DNA of 64,000 bases from NCBI GenBank assembly GCA_019054805.1, contig JAHQIY010000024.1, positions 930,001 through 994,000 of the forward strand, read 5' to 3'. The position numbers were made by a program, and so were the translations under genes. This document shows positions 11,160 to 22,205 of this stretch, piece by piece. This stretch comes from Brachionus manjavacas. Lineage: Eukaryota > Rotifera > Eurotatoria > Ploima > Brachionidae. The first letter of the stretch is position 1. Every line of letters begins with the position of its first letter. Below the pieces are notes generated by a model, which was given only the letters and a program-made list of their open reading frames with translations, ran no database searches and had not been told where the DNA came from.

Positions 11160-12006
11160 GATATCAGTTGAAAAGTCGTGTTCAGTAGTCTTTTCTAGGT
11201 ACAAAAAAAGGGTGATAATCTAAACTTAAAAATCTATGGAAACAGAATAGTGAGCCAAAAAGAAATCAAGTTTCTTGATATTAAATTTGATTCTAAGTTA
11301 AACTTTAATGCACTAGTAGACGAAATTAAAGAACGCTGCAACAAAAGGCTAAATATTATTAAGATATTGTCAAACAAAAAATGGGGTCTCAATCAAAACA
11401 CACTAGGAAATTTATATAAATCTTTAGTCGGATCGATTTTAGACTATTCTTTTCAGAAAATAATATCAAAAAACTACAAGCAATTCAGAATACAGCTGTA
11501 AGATCTATCCTTAAGTTAAAATATGATACTCCCTCCAACATCGTGCAACATGAAGCTTTTAATAAACTAAAATTACTAACAGTCTCGAATCGTCTTTTTG
11601 AGTTGAGCGAGAATTATGTTGGGACAGGACTGAGTCATTCTATTCCATTGGTTGAAAGACTGGTGAAAGAATACAAAGAAGGTTTCGAATCAAGATATAT
11701 TGAATAACCAACTCCATTGTGTAATTGCTACCTTACTATTTCTTCTTTTTTTCCTGAAACTTGAACTATTTAAACATGTGCCACATGAAACAATCTATTC
11801 CAGTTTATTTCTTTTCAACTTTTATTTTTTTAGCTTATTTACTCTATTTTGATTCTTTTTTTTATCTAATTTCATTAACTTTAATTTTATTTTTATTTTA
11901 TTTTTATTTTATTTTTATTTTATTTTTATTTTATTTTTATTTTATTTTTAACTTATTTTGAAGGAGCTCTAGCTCGGTACAGAAAACAAATAAATAAAAT
12001 AAATAA
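11160..12006 (+). mobile_element. LINE-A, 5'-truncated copy (plus orientation)
   Basis: The segment holds the region just after the catalytic box of a non-LTR reverse transcriptase. KEIKFLDIKFDSKLNFNALV and KKWGLNQNTLGNLYKSLVGS match the thumb-region motifs of Jockey/I-group LINEs. It then continues in another frame with NNIKKLQAIQNTAVRSILKL to a stop near 11707, so there is a frameshift near 11452. A second single-base difference in the A-run near 11212 breaks the frame again relative to the minus-strand copy. The 3' end carries the GAGCTCTAGCTCGGTACAG signature and AAATAAATAAAATAAATAA tail. I see no clear target duplication. Confidence 0.85.
11883..11952 (+). repeat. 11-bp tandem repeat in the LINE-A 3' untranslated region
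   Basis: The unit ATTTTATTTTT is repeated about six times without interruption. The copies at 1569 and 14014 have only two or three units, so the array has expanded or contracted since the copies separated. Confidence 0.8.
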
Positions 12007-13089
12007 ATTCAGATCAGTTGTTTTAGATTTAGAAGTCTCTTTAATTTATTAAAGGTGAACTTTTAATATTAGAGGTAAGTTTTTATATTTTAGAGGTATT
12101 TTTTAATAATTTAGAGGTAAGCAAAGAATTTATGCGAATATTTTTTTTCTTTTGTTAACGTTATTATTTTTCAGTTTTTTTTATTCTTTAACAGCTTATA
12201 ATTTTTCAAATGAACAATTTTATTCAAGCACGATTTTGTAAAATTACTTTACTCTTTTAATCTCTGAATTGCTTTCCAAGTCATTCACGTTTACTAATAA
12301 TTGTTTTGCAAATTTGAACATTTTCTTTACAAAATATGTTATTTTATTCGGAAAAAATTTTTATGGTTCATTTTTTGAATATAAAGATTAAGAAAAAAAA
12401 GGGAATAAAAACTTTCTATACATGAACATGCTCTTTTTTTGATAAGATCAGAAATTTTTAAGTAATAAACTTTAAAAAACAATTTAAAAAAGTCTCTAGT
12501 CAATCTAAATTAATAAAAAATATAAAAATTTATATTTTTAAATTTACGGACTGTCTCCAATGGAATATCGGGATTCAATCTCTTTAACCTTACAATTTTT
12601 AAATTAAAATAAATAATATATTATAACGGGGAACCATAATTCTATGCACAGAATTTTGGAACAATTTGGGACTCTTCACAGGCATGTTTTTTCAAAAGAA
12701 ACCTTGGGTTATCAAAATAATCGAAGAAAACGGAATTTTTAGAGACACTAAGAATACATCTAATTAGCAATAAAAATATAAATTCAAACTTTGTTCTTAT
12801 TGAAAAAATATTCATTCGAAGTGACTTGATGCCAAAAAAAATGGGTTGTAAAGGTGAAAATTAAAAAGGCCTTTTTTTGAAAGATAATAAATGACTGGAG
12901 TTCAACTTTTAATATTTTATTTTTTTTAATTAAAAGCAGTTAGAGAGGACTCCAGGCAGTTTGGAATGGTAATTAACCTCCCTTTCAGCCCCGTGCTAAG
13001 TAATTTTGATAATTAAAAAAATGAACAAAATTTTGAAATTATTATAAGACAAAAAGTTGAAATTTATTTAAATTTTTTTTTTTTTGAGA
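12007..13089. other. AT-rich intergenic DNA
   Basis: A short direct-repeat cluster around 12055-12120 uses TTTAGAGGTAAG/TTTAGAGGTATT. No genes or known elements recognised. Confidence 0.5.
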
Positions 13090-13870
13090 TGAGTTCGATG
13101 TTGTTTTGAGGATCTAGTTTCCAGGTAGCATATCTAAACTTATCAAAGGGTGTCCAGTATTTGTGTGATGGGCTAGTTGTTTTGAATGAATCTTTTAGGT
13201 TATCGTTAATTTTGGATATGGTTCTGATGGTTAGCTAAAAACTTTTCGAAAAGGAGATCGATTCTTACTGAAATCGTCTGGAGGGTTAACTTTTGGTGAG
13301 TCGCTGAAATTCTGGTTCTCAAAGGGAAGTATTTTATTGTTTTAAAAATTTTGTTTTGTATTTTTTGAAGATATTTTAAGACTCCTTGTGTAGAGGTTGG
13401 TATTGCGATAAACAGGTAGTATAGAGATGAGGTCTGATTAGAGGCATAAAAGCGGATTTACATAGATTAATTTTGTTTTTAATTTTAAGTATTTTTAACT
13501 TTCTTATGATATTTAATTTAGGCATCAGTCTAGTTGATTGATCGTTCAAGTGGTTGTTAAAAGAAAGGTTCGGAACAAGTTTATGCCAAAGTCAGGAAAG
13601 GTTCCATTGGTATCGGATTGCTATTTATAGATAAATTTTAACGGTAAGTATTTTGGTAGTTTTTTCTGTATCCGGCTGTCGTGAAGACTGTATAAATAGT
13701 TTTGTTTGGGTTATTTTGAGTCTCCATTTTTGACGGAACCCAGTTGTAATGTTAATTTTAATCTTTTTATGGCTACTGACGGTAAAACAAATCGGAATGT
13801 CGTCCGCAAAAAATGCTTTGTTAGAATTTTAAAATTTTAGAATTTTTTTGCTGATTTTGTTTTATGTGTT
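13090..13870 (-). mobile_element. Degenerate LINE reverse transcriptase
   Basis: Read on the minus strand from about 13840 the translation gives FFADDIPICFTVSSHKKIKI, then W-containing and K.T.KLF boxes characteristic of the segment after the catalytic FADD. Further downstream, words such as LFIAIPTST and a FADD-distal tail can be followed through several frameshifts. It is an old relic of a different family from LINE-A. Confidence 0.6.
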
Positions 13871-13946
13871 GCTTTTTTTTATTCACTATTTTATTTGTTT
13901 TAAACCCTCACATCAAAAACTAGAGAAAGCTTAGCAGCTCTTGATC

Positions 13947-14013
13947 GAGTTTAGTTGTCGAAGATTTTGAAAACAAACAAAGCTGAGCTCTATAGAAATA
14001 TTCTTTAGAAATT
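13947..14013 (+). repeat. 67-bp target-site duplication, left copy
   Basis: This 67-bp sequence, starting GAGTTTAGTTGTCGAAG and ending TCTTTAGAAATT, recurs without a mismatch at 15036-15102. The two copies directly abut the 3' tail and the 5' truncation point of the minus-strand LINE-A copy, as expected of a target-site duplication. Confidence 0.9.
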
Positions 14014-15035
14014 TATTTATTTTATTTATTTGTTTTCTGTACCGAGCTAGAGCTCCTTCAGAATAAGTTAAAAATAAAATAAAAATAAAATTAAAGTTAA
14101 TGAAATTAGATAAAAAAAAAAGAATCAAAATAGAGTAAATAAGCTAAAAAAATGAAAGTTGAAAAGACATAAATTGGAAAAGATTGTTTCATGTGGCACA
14201 TGTTTAAATAGTAAAGGCTTCAGGAAAAAAGAAGAAATAGTAAGGTAGCAATTACACAATGGAGTTGGTTATTCAATATATCTTGATTCGAAACCTTCTT
14301 TGTATTCTTTCACCAGTCTTTCAACCAATGGAATAGAATGACTCAGTCCTGTCCCAACATAATTCTCGCTCAACTCAAAAGACGATTCGAGACTGTTAGT
14401 AATTTTAGTTTATTAAAAGCTTCATGTTGCACGATGTTGGAGGGAGTATCATATTTTAACTTAAGGATAGATCTTACAGCTGTATTCTGAATTGCTTGTA
14501 GTTTTTTGATATTATTTTCTGAAAAGAATAGTCTAAAATCGATCCGACTAAAGATTTATATAAATTTCCTAGTGTGTTTTGATTGAGACCCCATTTTTTG
14601 TTTGACAATATCTTAATAATATTTAGCCTTTTGTTGCAGCGTTCTTTAATTTCGTCTACTAGTGCATTAAAGTTTAACTTAGAATCAAATTTAATATCAA
14701 GAAACTTGATTTCTTTTTGGCTCACTATTCTGTTTCCATAGATTTTTAAGTTTAGATTATCACCCTCTTTTTTGTACCTAGAAAAGACTACTGAACACGA
14801 CTTTTCAACTGATATCTTCATTTTCCATTTAATAAGCCATTGTTCTAGTTCGTTGGTGTATTTATTAATCTTATTTTCTAGGTTCCCTTTCTTGTTATAA
14901 ATGAAGAATGTAACTAGATCATCTGCGAAAAGCAGAGAGTATTCATTATTTGTTTTGTTTCTTTTTGGGATGTCATTAATATAAATACTAAATAAGAGAG
15001 GACTTATTACTGAGCCTTGAGGAACACCTGCAGTT
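14014..15035 (-). mobile_element. LINE-A, 5'-truncated copy (minus orientation) with reverse-transcriptase domain
   Basis: This is the most complete LINE-A copy. From 15030 downward the frame is open through TAGVPQGSVISPLLFSIYIN (motif B), LLFADDLVTFF (catalytic motif C, FADD), EQWLIKWKMKISVEKS and KEIKFLDIKFDSKLNF to SILDYS. There the frame shifts at about 14525, continuing as FSENNIKKLQAIQNTAV to the end. It ends with the shared CTCGGTACAG signature and AAATAAATAAAATAAATAA tail next to the 67-bp duplication. The 5' half (endonuclease and first reverse-transcriptase motifs) is missing, so it is dead on arrival. Confidence 0.9.
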
Positions 15036-15102
15036 GAGTTTAGTTGTCGAAGATTTTGAAAACAAACAAAGCTGAGCTCTATAGAAATATTCTTTAGAAA
15101 TT
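15036..15102 (+). repeat. 67-bp target-site duplication, right copy
   Basis: Identical to 13947-14013; see that entry. Confidence 0.9.
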
Positions 15103-16109
15103 ATTTTAATCTTACTAATTAAAACCCAAATGTGTGAAAAAAGTAAAATGTTCATACATATACTTACGATAACTAACTTTGAAAAAAAGTAAAATGTTTA
15201 TACATATACTAACGATAACTAACTTTAATATTTAATTATATACTGCTTTAAAAATTGTCTTATTTAAGATTTACTTTAACATAATTATATGCTGCTTTAA
15301 AAATTGTCTTATTCTGGATTATCTTTAACATAATCTTAATATGTAAAACCCAAATGTCTGAAAAAAAGTAAAATTTTCATGCATATACTTTCGATAACTA
15401 ACTTTAATATTTGAATATAGTGCTTTTAAAATTGTCTTAATCCATTTTTTAGATTACATAATATATATTAATTTTTTTGCAATCTAAAATTAGATTTTAA
15501 TTAAAAAATTAAGAAAAGAAAAAAACATTCAAATTCATTGAAATTCATTCATTCAAGTTTATCTTACAAGAAATGTAGTTTGTACAGTATGCCACAAAAA
15601 GTTAGAATCAAGTTGAAAAAAATAAAAATATTGTTTTTTTGCAATTAAAAAAATAGTTAACTATGAATTTTTTTCATATAATAGTTTTTTTAAAGTAAGA
15701 CTACCTAAAAATCTAACAAAATAGAGAAAAAATGGGTAAAAATAAAATAACTGATCAACAGAGATGGCAAATTGGATTTTTTTTGATAATCAGACAAAGA
15801 CTGAAAGAGAAATAGCCGAGTTAATGAAATAATGAACAAAAAAACAATCAGATTAAAAAAAAAGTTTGACTCTAACTTTTTGCGACATACTGTACAGAAA
15901 TAGTCATTAAATCATTTAATCAACACTTATGAAAAAAAATTTTAAAATCAATTTTTAATAGGAATTTTTATAAAATAAATCAATCAATTAAATAATCAAT
16001 ACTAATTTATTTTTCATTTAATTTAATTATTCTGGCAGCGGAGCAACAGGTAAAACCTTGTTTTCTTTAATTTTTATTATTTTTGTTGAAAGGCAAAGAT
16101 TAAAATAGA
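15103..16109. other. AT-rich DNA with a degenerate tandem duplication
   Basis: Around 15120-15430 a block of about 75-110 bp recurs about three times, marked by GTAAAATGTTCATACATATA / CTTACGATAACTAACTTT and TTAAAAATTGTCTTATT. It looks like a decayed tandem array. No coding frame. 15580-15605 and 15880-15900 share a CTAACTTTTTG(C/T)G.CAT.CTGTACA word in opposite orientation, the ends of a possible 310-bp MITE. Confidence 0.5.
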
Positions 16110-17015
16110 GAGCGCATTTGGGTATTTGAAATTGTTGAAAGAGAAATACCAGGTCAAGGCTCTGTATTATTTGAGCCAATATTAAAATAGCATAATTAAA
16201 TTAGCAGATAATTTCTTTAGCACATTTAAATAAGCAAGATAAAAATCGCAAGTTCGAAATATTTACCTGTAATTTTTTTTCACAAAATAAAATAGCAGAA
16301 TTAAAAAAGCAGAAAATAAATATCAATAAAGTTTTTATTATTAATTATTAATTATATATAATATAAGCTGTAAGTTGTCTAATCAAAAATAAATCTAATT
16401 AATCTAATATTCTAAAACTAAAGAAAGATTATCAAAAAAAATTTCGAAACTATCCTTTTTGTACTCATTTTTCAGCATTTTTAATCTTTCATCTATTTGG
16501 CATATGCAGGTTTCCTTTTAGGAATTACGCCTGTTTATGCCATAACGATTTTTTCAGATACCAAAATTTGTTCTTTTCTGAACCAGTCAACTAATTTATA
16601 TACTAATGGTTGACACTTTAACATTTTTGAAAAGGAGTTATGCCACGCTTAAACGAAAAAAATGTCCTTTAAAAAATAGTTGCGGTTTATTTTTTTGAGA
16701 AAGTGTGCCATAACCTTTCTCTTCTAATTTGAGATTATTAAAATTATCAATTAATTGGTCCATTAAACTCAAAAAAAGAAAAATTTATTATTTTGATCAA
16801 AAAGTGTTTGTTCTAAAAAGGAAAATAATTTGCTTTTTTGAAACAAATTTTTTATTAATTGAATAATTTTTAGTCGCGTGTTTGATATTTTGTACTTGCT
16901 TTTTTGAATCGTAAAAGCTAAAAAGTTGTTAATTTTTTGCTAATTTAATTATGCTATTATAATTGAGATATTTTATTGTTTGCTATTTTAAAATACTCCC
17001 GCATTTGCTCGGTAA
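16110..17015 (-). mobile_element. Old DNA-transposon relic with inverted ends
   Basis: AATAGCATAATTAAATTAGC at about 16185 is mirrored by GCTAATTTAATTATGCTATT at about 16938, and the similarity extends outward to GAGC near both ends. Between them the minus strand gives broken protein-like words: KPQLFFKGHFFRL, then LVYKLVDWFRKEQILVSEK. Their order recalls FLYWCH/MULE-type proteins, but the match is weak and the superfamily is left open. Confidence 0.4.
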
Positions 17016-17379
17016 AAAATAGATAAATGAATTGTTAAAAAGTTAAAAGAGAATTTCAACATTTTTTTCAAATTTCCAAGCAAAAATTTAACTTATTCTA
17101 TTTCACCAAAGAATGTAATTTCAAATATGAAAATGTTTGCAATATTAATTTAAAATTGTTTTTTTTTTAAAACTGAAAAAAATCTTTGAAACATCGAACT
17201 TTTTCAATTTTATTTCAACATTGGATATATTTTATTATTCACACACAAAAAATTAAACCAGATATTAATTAAAGTAATAGAAAATCAAGGAGTTTGGTTT
17301 AACAATTAAAAAGCATTAAAACTATTTAGGATATTTTTTTAACGTAAAAAATGTAAATAAAATTTTTTTTTAGATTAAT

Positions 17380-17740
17380 TTAAAATTTTATCAATCATTA
17401 ATCATTTTTTACCATTTTTTACTATTTTTTACTATTTTTTGCCATTAAATTGATTACATTTTACCAAAATTTACGTAAATTATGGTTAATTTTTTTTTTC
17501 ATAATTTTGAATATAAATATTAAAGGATGACAAAAATTCATTTTTTTTTAAAAAGTGCTAAATTATTTCAATTTTTTGGACATTTTTTTTACATAAATTT
17601 ACGTAAAATGATAGAAATTTACCAAATTTTACGTAAAATCTAGTAAATTTACGTCTTTTTACAATATATTACGTCAAATTCGGTAAATTTACTATTTTCT
17701 ACGTAAATTATCGTAAATTACTAAATCCGGAACACCACTG
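17380..17740. mobile_element. TTTACGTAAA-palindrome element, copy 1
   Basis: Dense repeats of TTTACGTAAA and half-sites (TTTACC, ACGTAAA) fill the segment, ending with CCGGAACACCACTGTAAA. The same type of sequence occurs at 47932-48212. It is non-coding. It lies directly against the R1 repeat that follows, probably inserted at its edge. Confidence 0.55.
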
Positions 17741-18187
17741 TAAATTTCAAATCAAATTATTAGTTTTTGTTTAAAAAACGGTATTTTTTAACAATTTGTT
17801 AATAAAAATTGTTAAACTTTGTTAATCATGATTTGTTTTATCTTTGATTAGATCCAAATTTTATATGAATTTTTATCTGAAGTAAAATAAAATAAAATCA
17901 ATATTTTGAAATTTTACCAAATTTAAATTGGTTTCGCTGTAATAAATTTTAATTAATAATTAATTAATATTAAAATATCATTTAAAGCCATTATTTGGAT
18001 GTTTTGATTTGGATTTTAAATTTATTTTTTAAATTTTCAAATAATTATATAAAAATCAATTAAAGATCAATTGGAAAAAGAAAATATTTTCTTATTTAAC
18101 TAAAAAAATGAAAATTTTGTATTTAATTAAAAAGTATTTAAAAAAGATTTTTGATCATGTGATCATGATCATGAACTTCAAGTTGCC
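17741..18187 (-). mobile_element. R1 dispersed repeat, copy 1 (minus)
   Basis: Read on the minus strand from 18187 it starts GGCAACTTGAAGTTCATGAT, continues TTTAAAATCCA..., TATGGCTTT..., TACAGCGAAAC and ...GATAAAACAAATCATG, and ends AAATTTCAAATC-like. The same words in the same order occur at 26462-27145 and, truncated, at 45986-46212. It has no coding capacity. Confidence 0.7.
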
Positions 18188-18976
18188 AATTTGGTGATCT
18201 GATTTGTAAGGATAAAATAAACTGTAAATTTTACAAAAAAATTTTTTAAATTACAATCATTTAATCTCTTTATATTTTGTTTATTTTTTTTTATTTTCAA
18301 GTCGCCTATGAGGTGCAGTAGCTAATAAATAAAAGTGCTGATGATAATTTTTAATTTTTTCTGTTTTAAAATAAAATCCAAAATAAAAGATAAAAAAAAA
18401 GTTAAAATATTTTATTAGTTTATTTATTTAAATATTTTTTTTTAAAGAATGAATTAAAGAGTCCACGTATTGCCATCAATAGCCACTTATTTAGCTAATA
18501 TGTGCCAACAAAATCTAGTCCGAGCAAATATGTGAGCTATTATCTTATCGAAATATAGTGGGCCTATTTAAAAAGCCAGCCGATAAGTACTTGACACAGT
18601 TTAGCAACTCTTAGTCTAAAATTTTGAATTTGTTATACAAAAGATTAATATTACATAAAATGAAACTTTATCCTGAGCTGATCTGAAAAACTAACATTTA
18701 TGTGAACTATGTGATTTTTAACTTGGTGTAAAATTTTAAAGATCCAGTCAAAAAAAAACACAAAAAATTCTCAGTCTTTCTAGGCCCAAACTAAATATAC
18801 ATGATTAACGCAAAACTTGCAAGTCAACAACTTTTCGAATTTCTATCTAAAATCTGTATAAAAAGCAAATAGATTAAGTCGCATATATCATCAAAATCCA
18901 TTTAAAGCATTGATTCATTTCAGGATTACATTAATTGTTAAATAGAGTAACTTGATACCAATCATCAGTTGTTGGG
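18188..18976. other. Upstream region of the third CBM14 gene
   Basis: AT-rich. The 200 bp before the TATA box are less extreme in composition and could hold regulatory sites, but none is identified. Confidence 0.5.
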
Positions 18977-18982
18977 TATAAA
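18977..18982 (+). promoter_or_regulatory. TATA box of the third CBM14 gene
   Basis: GGGTATAAATTT starts 46 bp before the ATG at 19023, matching the spacing in the other two CBM14 genes. Confidence 0.65.
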
Positions 18983-19022
18983 TTTAAATTGACGTCTGAA
19001 CAATTTACTTTTGAGATCAAAA

Positions 19023-20691
19023 ATGTTGGAAAAACTTTCGATTCTAATCGTGTCGTTGGTGGTGATAAGTGAGGCTAGTTCGCGAAGTAGAAGACAAGCT
19101 TGCGACCAGTCAATGGATTTCAGTCCAGTGCCGGGCGAGTGTAACAAATTTTACCGATGCGCCCATGGACAACTAGTGGTCATGGACTGCTCCTCTGGTT
19201 TGTATTTTGACAACAATTTGAAGATTTGCAACTGGCAAGACCAAGTTGCGTGTCCGTCATCGACTGGCTCTACAACTTGTGACCCAGTCTCCGATCTGAC
19301 TCAAGTTCCAAATGACTGTTCTAAATTCTACAGATGCATCAATGGCGTCTTGTCTGTTCTATCATGCCCGAACGGCTATCTTTTTGACCAGAACGCCAAG
19401 GCGTGCAACCCATCAAGCCAAGTTTCATCGTGTGATACATTTTGTTCGCCAAGCATTGACCTAACACCTGTTGTGGGAAACTGTTCACAATTTTACAGAT
19501 GTGTGAATGATAAACAAACAATTTTGAGCTGTCCTTCTGGTTATTTGTTCGACCGATTGGCCAAAACCTGCAATCCTGCAAATCAAGTTAACTGCAATGG
19601 TAATTACCAGTTTTGCTTTAATTCAAAGAAATTTTTAGAAGTGACTAAAAAATTTTTTTTAGCATGTGATCCAAATTTAGACTTAACGCCATATCCAAAT
19701 GATTGCTCCCAATTTTATAGATGTGTCAATGGAGTTCTGTCAACCATAAGATGTCCGAGCGGATTTTTGTTCGACAAAAATTCGAAAACTTGCAAATCTT
19801 CGGAGCAAGTAAATTGTGCAAGTAACACCCAATTCTCTTAGCTGCACTAAGTTATTAATAATTTTTTTATCAAAGCCTGTGATCCTTCTGTTGATTTAAC
19901 CCAAGTTCCCAACGATTGTTCACGCTTTTATCGCTGCATCAATGGCGTTCTTTCCACTCTTACTTGTCCTTCAGGATATTTATTCGACAGCAGTGCCAAG
20001 GCTTGCAATCCCTCAACTCAAGTTAACTGCAATTGTACAACACTTTCCTAAATTTTGAATTTTTTAACAACCAAGATCCTAATGAATTAAATTTAAGCAT
20101 GCGATCCAAGCATTGACCTAACCCAAGTTCCTAATGACTGTTCGAAATTTTACCGGTGTGTAAATGGACAGCAGTCAATTCTTGCATGTCCTTCAGGATA
20201 TTTATTTGACAGCAATGCCAAAGCTTGCAATCCAGAAAATCAAGTTCCTAATTGTTACTGTAAATATAAAGCAAAATTCTACTTGACTTGACGTCATGGC
20301 ATTTGGTTTTAAGCCTAGCTTTGACGCCACTCTAAATTCTAATAAATAAAAAGAAAATTTTTTTTCCTACTAAAGCATGTGCTTCCCAAAATTTGGTTAA
20401 TGTTCCAGGAGACTGTTCAAGATACTACATATGCTTAAACAATGAGCTAACTATTTATAATTGTCCAGCTGGCCTTTCTTTTGATAATTCAGTGCAAAAT
20501 TGTCGTGTGACTTCAGAAATAGTGGGAAAATGTGGAACAAATTCTTTTTGTAAATTTAATAGTTAAATGATGATTTTAAACAATTTTATTTTTTCTTTAT
20601 AGCTAATTGTCCGTTCAGCTTGACACCATCTTCTCGCATAGAACTGTGTGCTCAGTCTGGTTTTAAAAATGACTACCCTGCGTGCTGTTGA
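19023..20691 (+). CDS. Secreted protein with seven CBM14 chitin-binding domains
   Basis: Six exons (19023-19599, 19663-19821, 19876-20034, 20098-20259, 20376-20549, 20603-20691) encode 439 residues. All five introns are phase 1. The signal peptide (about 1-19) is followed by SRSRRQ, a basic cleavage-type site before Gln. Exon 1 carries three domains (27-77, 86-137, 141-191) and exons 2 to 5 one each (from 194, 247, 300 and 354). Exon 6 encodes a short Cys-containing tail ending PACC. Domain 7 is divergent. Intron 1 (63 bp) has no stop and stays in frame, so an unspliced form would carry 21 extra residues. The start is the ATG after the TATA box, in frame with a good signal peptide. Chitin binding is inferred from the family. 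Confidence 0.9.
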
Positions 20692-21775
20692 AATTTTGAT
20701 AGAAAACTGATAATAATTTAGTTTGCTCCGATATTTTTTTTAAATTGCATATTTATTTAAATTCTCTTTTAGAGCCTGCTTTTTTGTTTTCTTTTTAGTA
20801 AATATATTTTTTAGTAGAAAAATTTTAGAAACATTGAGAGATTTTTTATAAAAATGTCGCGTCCCATAAATAAATGTGCTTATTTAACAAATCACATTTT
20901 TATCACAGAATAAGCATCTTTTTTTTAAAAAAAAATCTTTTGATTACAATTTTCGGGTTTTAAGTTAAAATTTAAATTTAAAACGCATTCAACTTTTGTT
21001 AATCATTAACCAAACTTTACTCAACATAATATGTTTAATCCATTTAATCGAGGGTTTTTCCAAAAAGTTAATTAATCTTTGACTAAATATAATTAATATA
21101 TGTAAAAAATGAAAAATTGCGGTACAAAATGAATTAAAAAAAATAAAAACCATTTTTTCATATTTTTTTTAATTTTAATTTCTTTAATTTCGATTTTATG
21201 ATCAAAACATATAATTCAACTTGCATCAAAAAATACTTAAATTAATGTCTAATTTTTATTATTCTTCTTTGATAAAAAAAAATTTTGAAAACATTCAAAT
21301 TCTAGTTCAAATATAAATAAATATGAATGCTATTCGATTGTTATAAACATTAATCTGAAGCATATTCTTGGGTTAACAATTATTTTTCCAGTCATTAACT
21401 TTATTGTCCAGGTAATAATGGAATTTTCCAGGTAAAAGACATGATCAAATTGTGCCGGACAATTGTCCGGTCGGTTGACAAGACCCAAAATTTGTTTTAA
21501 TAAATTTTAGTTTAGGTTTGAATTTTTCAAATAAATTCTTATTCAATAAAAAAAAATTCGTTTTAATGGTTTATTGAAAAGGATTCCTCAAGATTAAATT
21601 TAAAAAAAAACTAAAAAAATTGTTTAATTAATTACAAAAAAATTAAATTAGATTTAAAAAAATTTTTAATTTGAAAAATAAAGGGAATATGTTTAATTTC
21701 ATGTGCTAAATCTATTTTAATTTAATCTAAAATGACTTTATTTTTGATTTATGTAAATAAAAATTATTTTTTCAA
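20692..21775. other. 3' flank and AT-rich intergenic DNA with a perfect palindrome
   Basis: No gene recognised. CCGGACAATTGTCCGG at 21455-21470 is a perfect 16-bp palindrome in otherwise AT-rich sequence. Confidence 0.5.
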
Positions 21776-22060
21776 AACTTTTTTATTAACAACCGATATC
21801 TTCGGTCCCAAAGTTCAAAGCCTGCTTGTGAGAAAGATCTCTCACTTGGAATACTTGTGACTGGAACTGCTAAAACAGCTGAAGCTAAACTAAAAAGTAT
21901 AGAAAATTGGGATTTATTAAACCTTCAGTTATCCAATAAATCGATATTATTTCTATCTTTGCTATATTCATTGATCTCTTTATTAATATCAAATGATTTT
22001 TTTCGTGAGATAAATTTTCAGATTCTTCAAAGTTGAGCTTTTTCCTTAATGAATGGAAGC
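21776..22060 (-). pseudogene. hAT transposase C-terminal relic
   Basis: On the minus strand the translation reads SAVLAVPVTSIPSERSFSQA then GFELWDRRYRLL. This is the hAT dimerisation motif (L..P.(S/T)S...ER.FS.AG......RR.RL), found at the end of hAT transposases. Upstream, after a frame change, a W-containing segment fits the preceding region. It is a short, broken remnant, cut off where LINE-derived sequence begins. Confidence 0.75.
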
Positions 22061-22205
22061 AACTAGTTAATTGAATCTTTTTTTTTATTTTGAAAAGATC
22101 AATAAGGAAATTTTTAGTTTAGGAATGCTAATAAGAAGAGCCTAGTAAAGAAAAAAACTTCGAGGATGAAAAAAACAAGGTGATCAAATTGTACAATTTA
22201 AAGCT

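Noticed and set aside
11761-11961. 66-codon frame of repeated LFYFYFI
   Set aside because: Translation of the 11-bp tandem repeat in the LINE-A tail.
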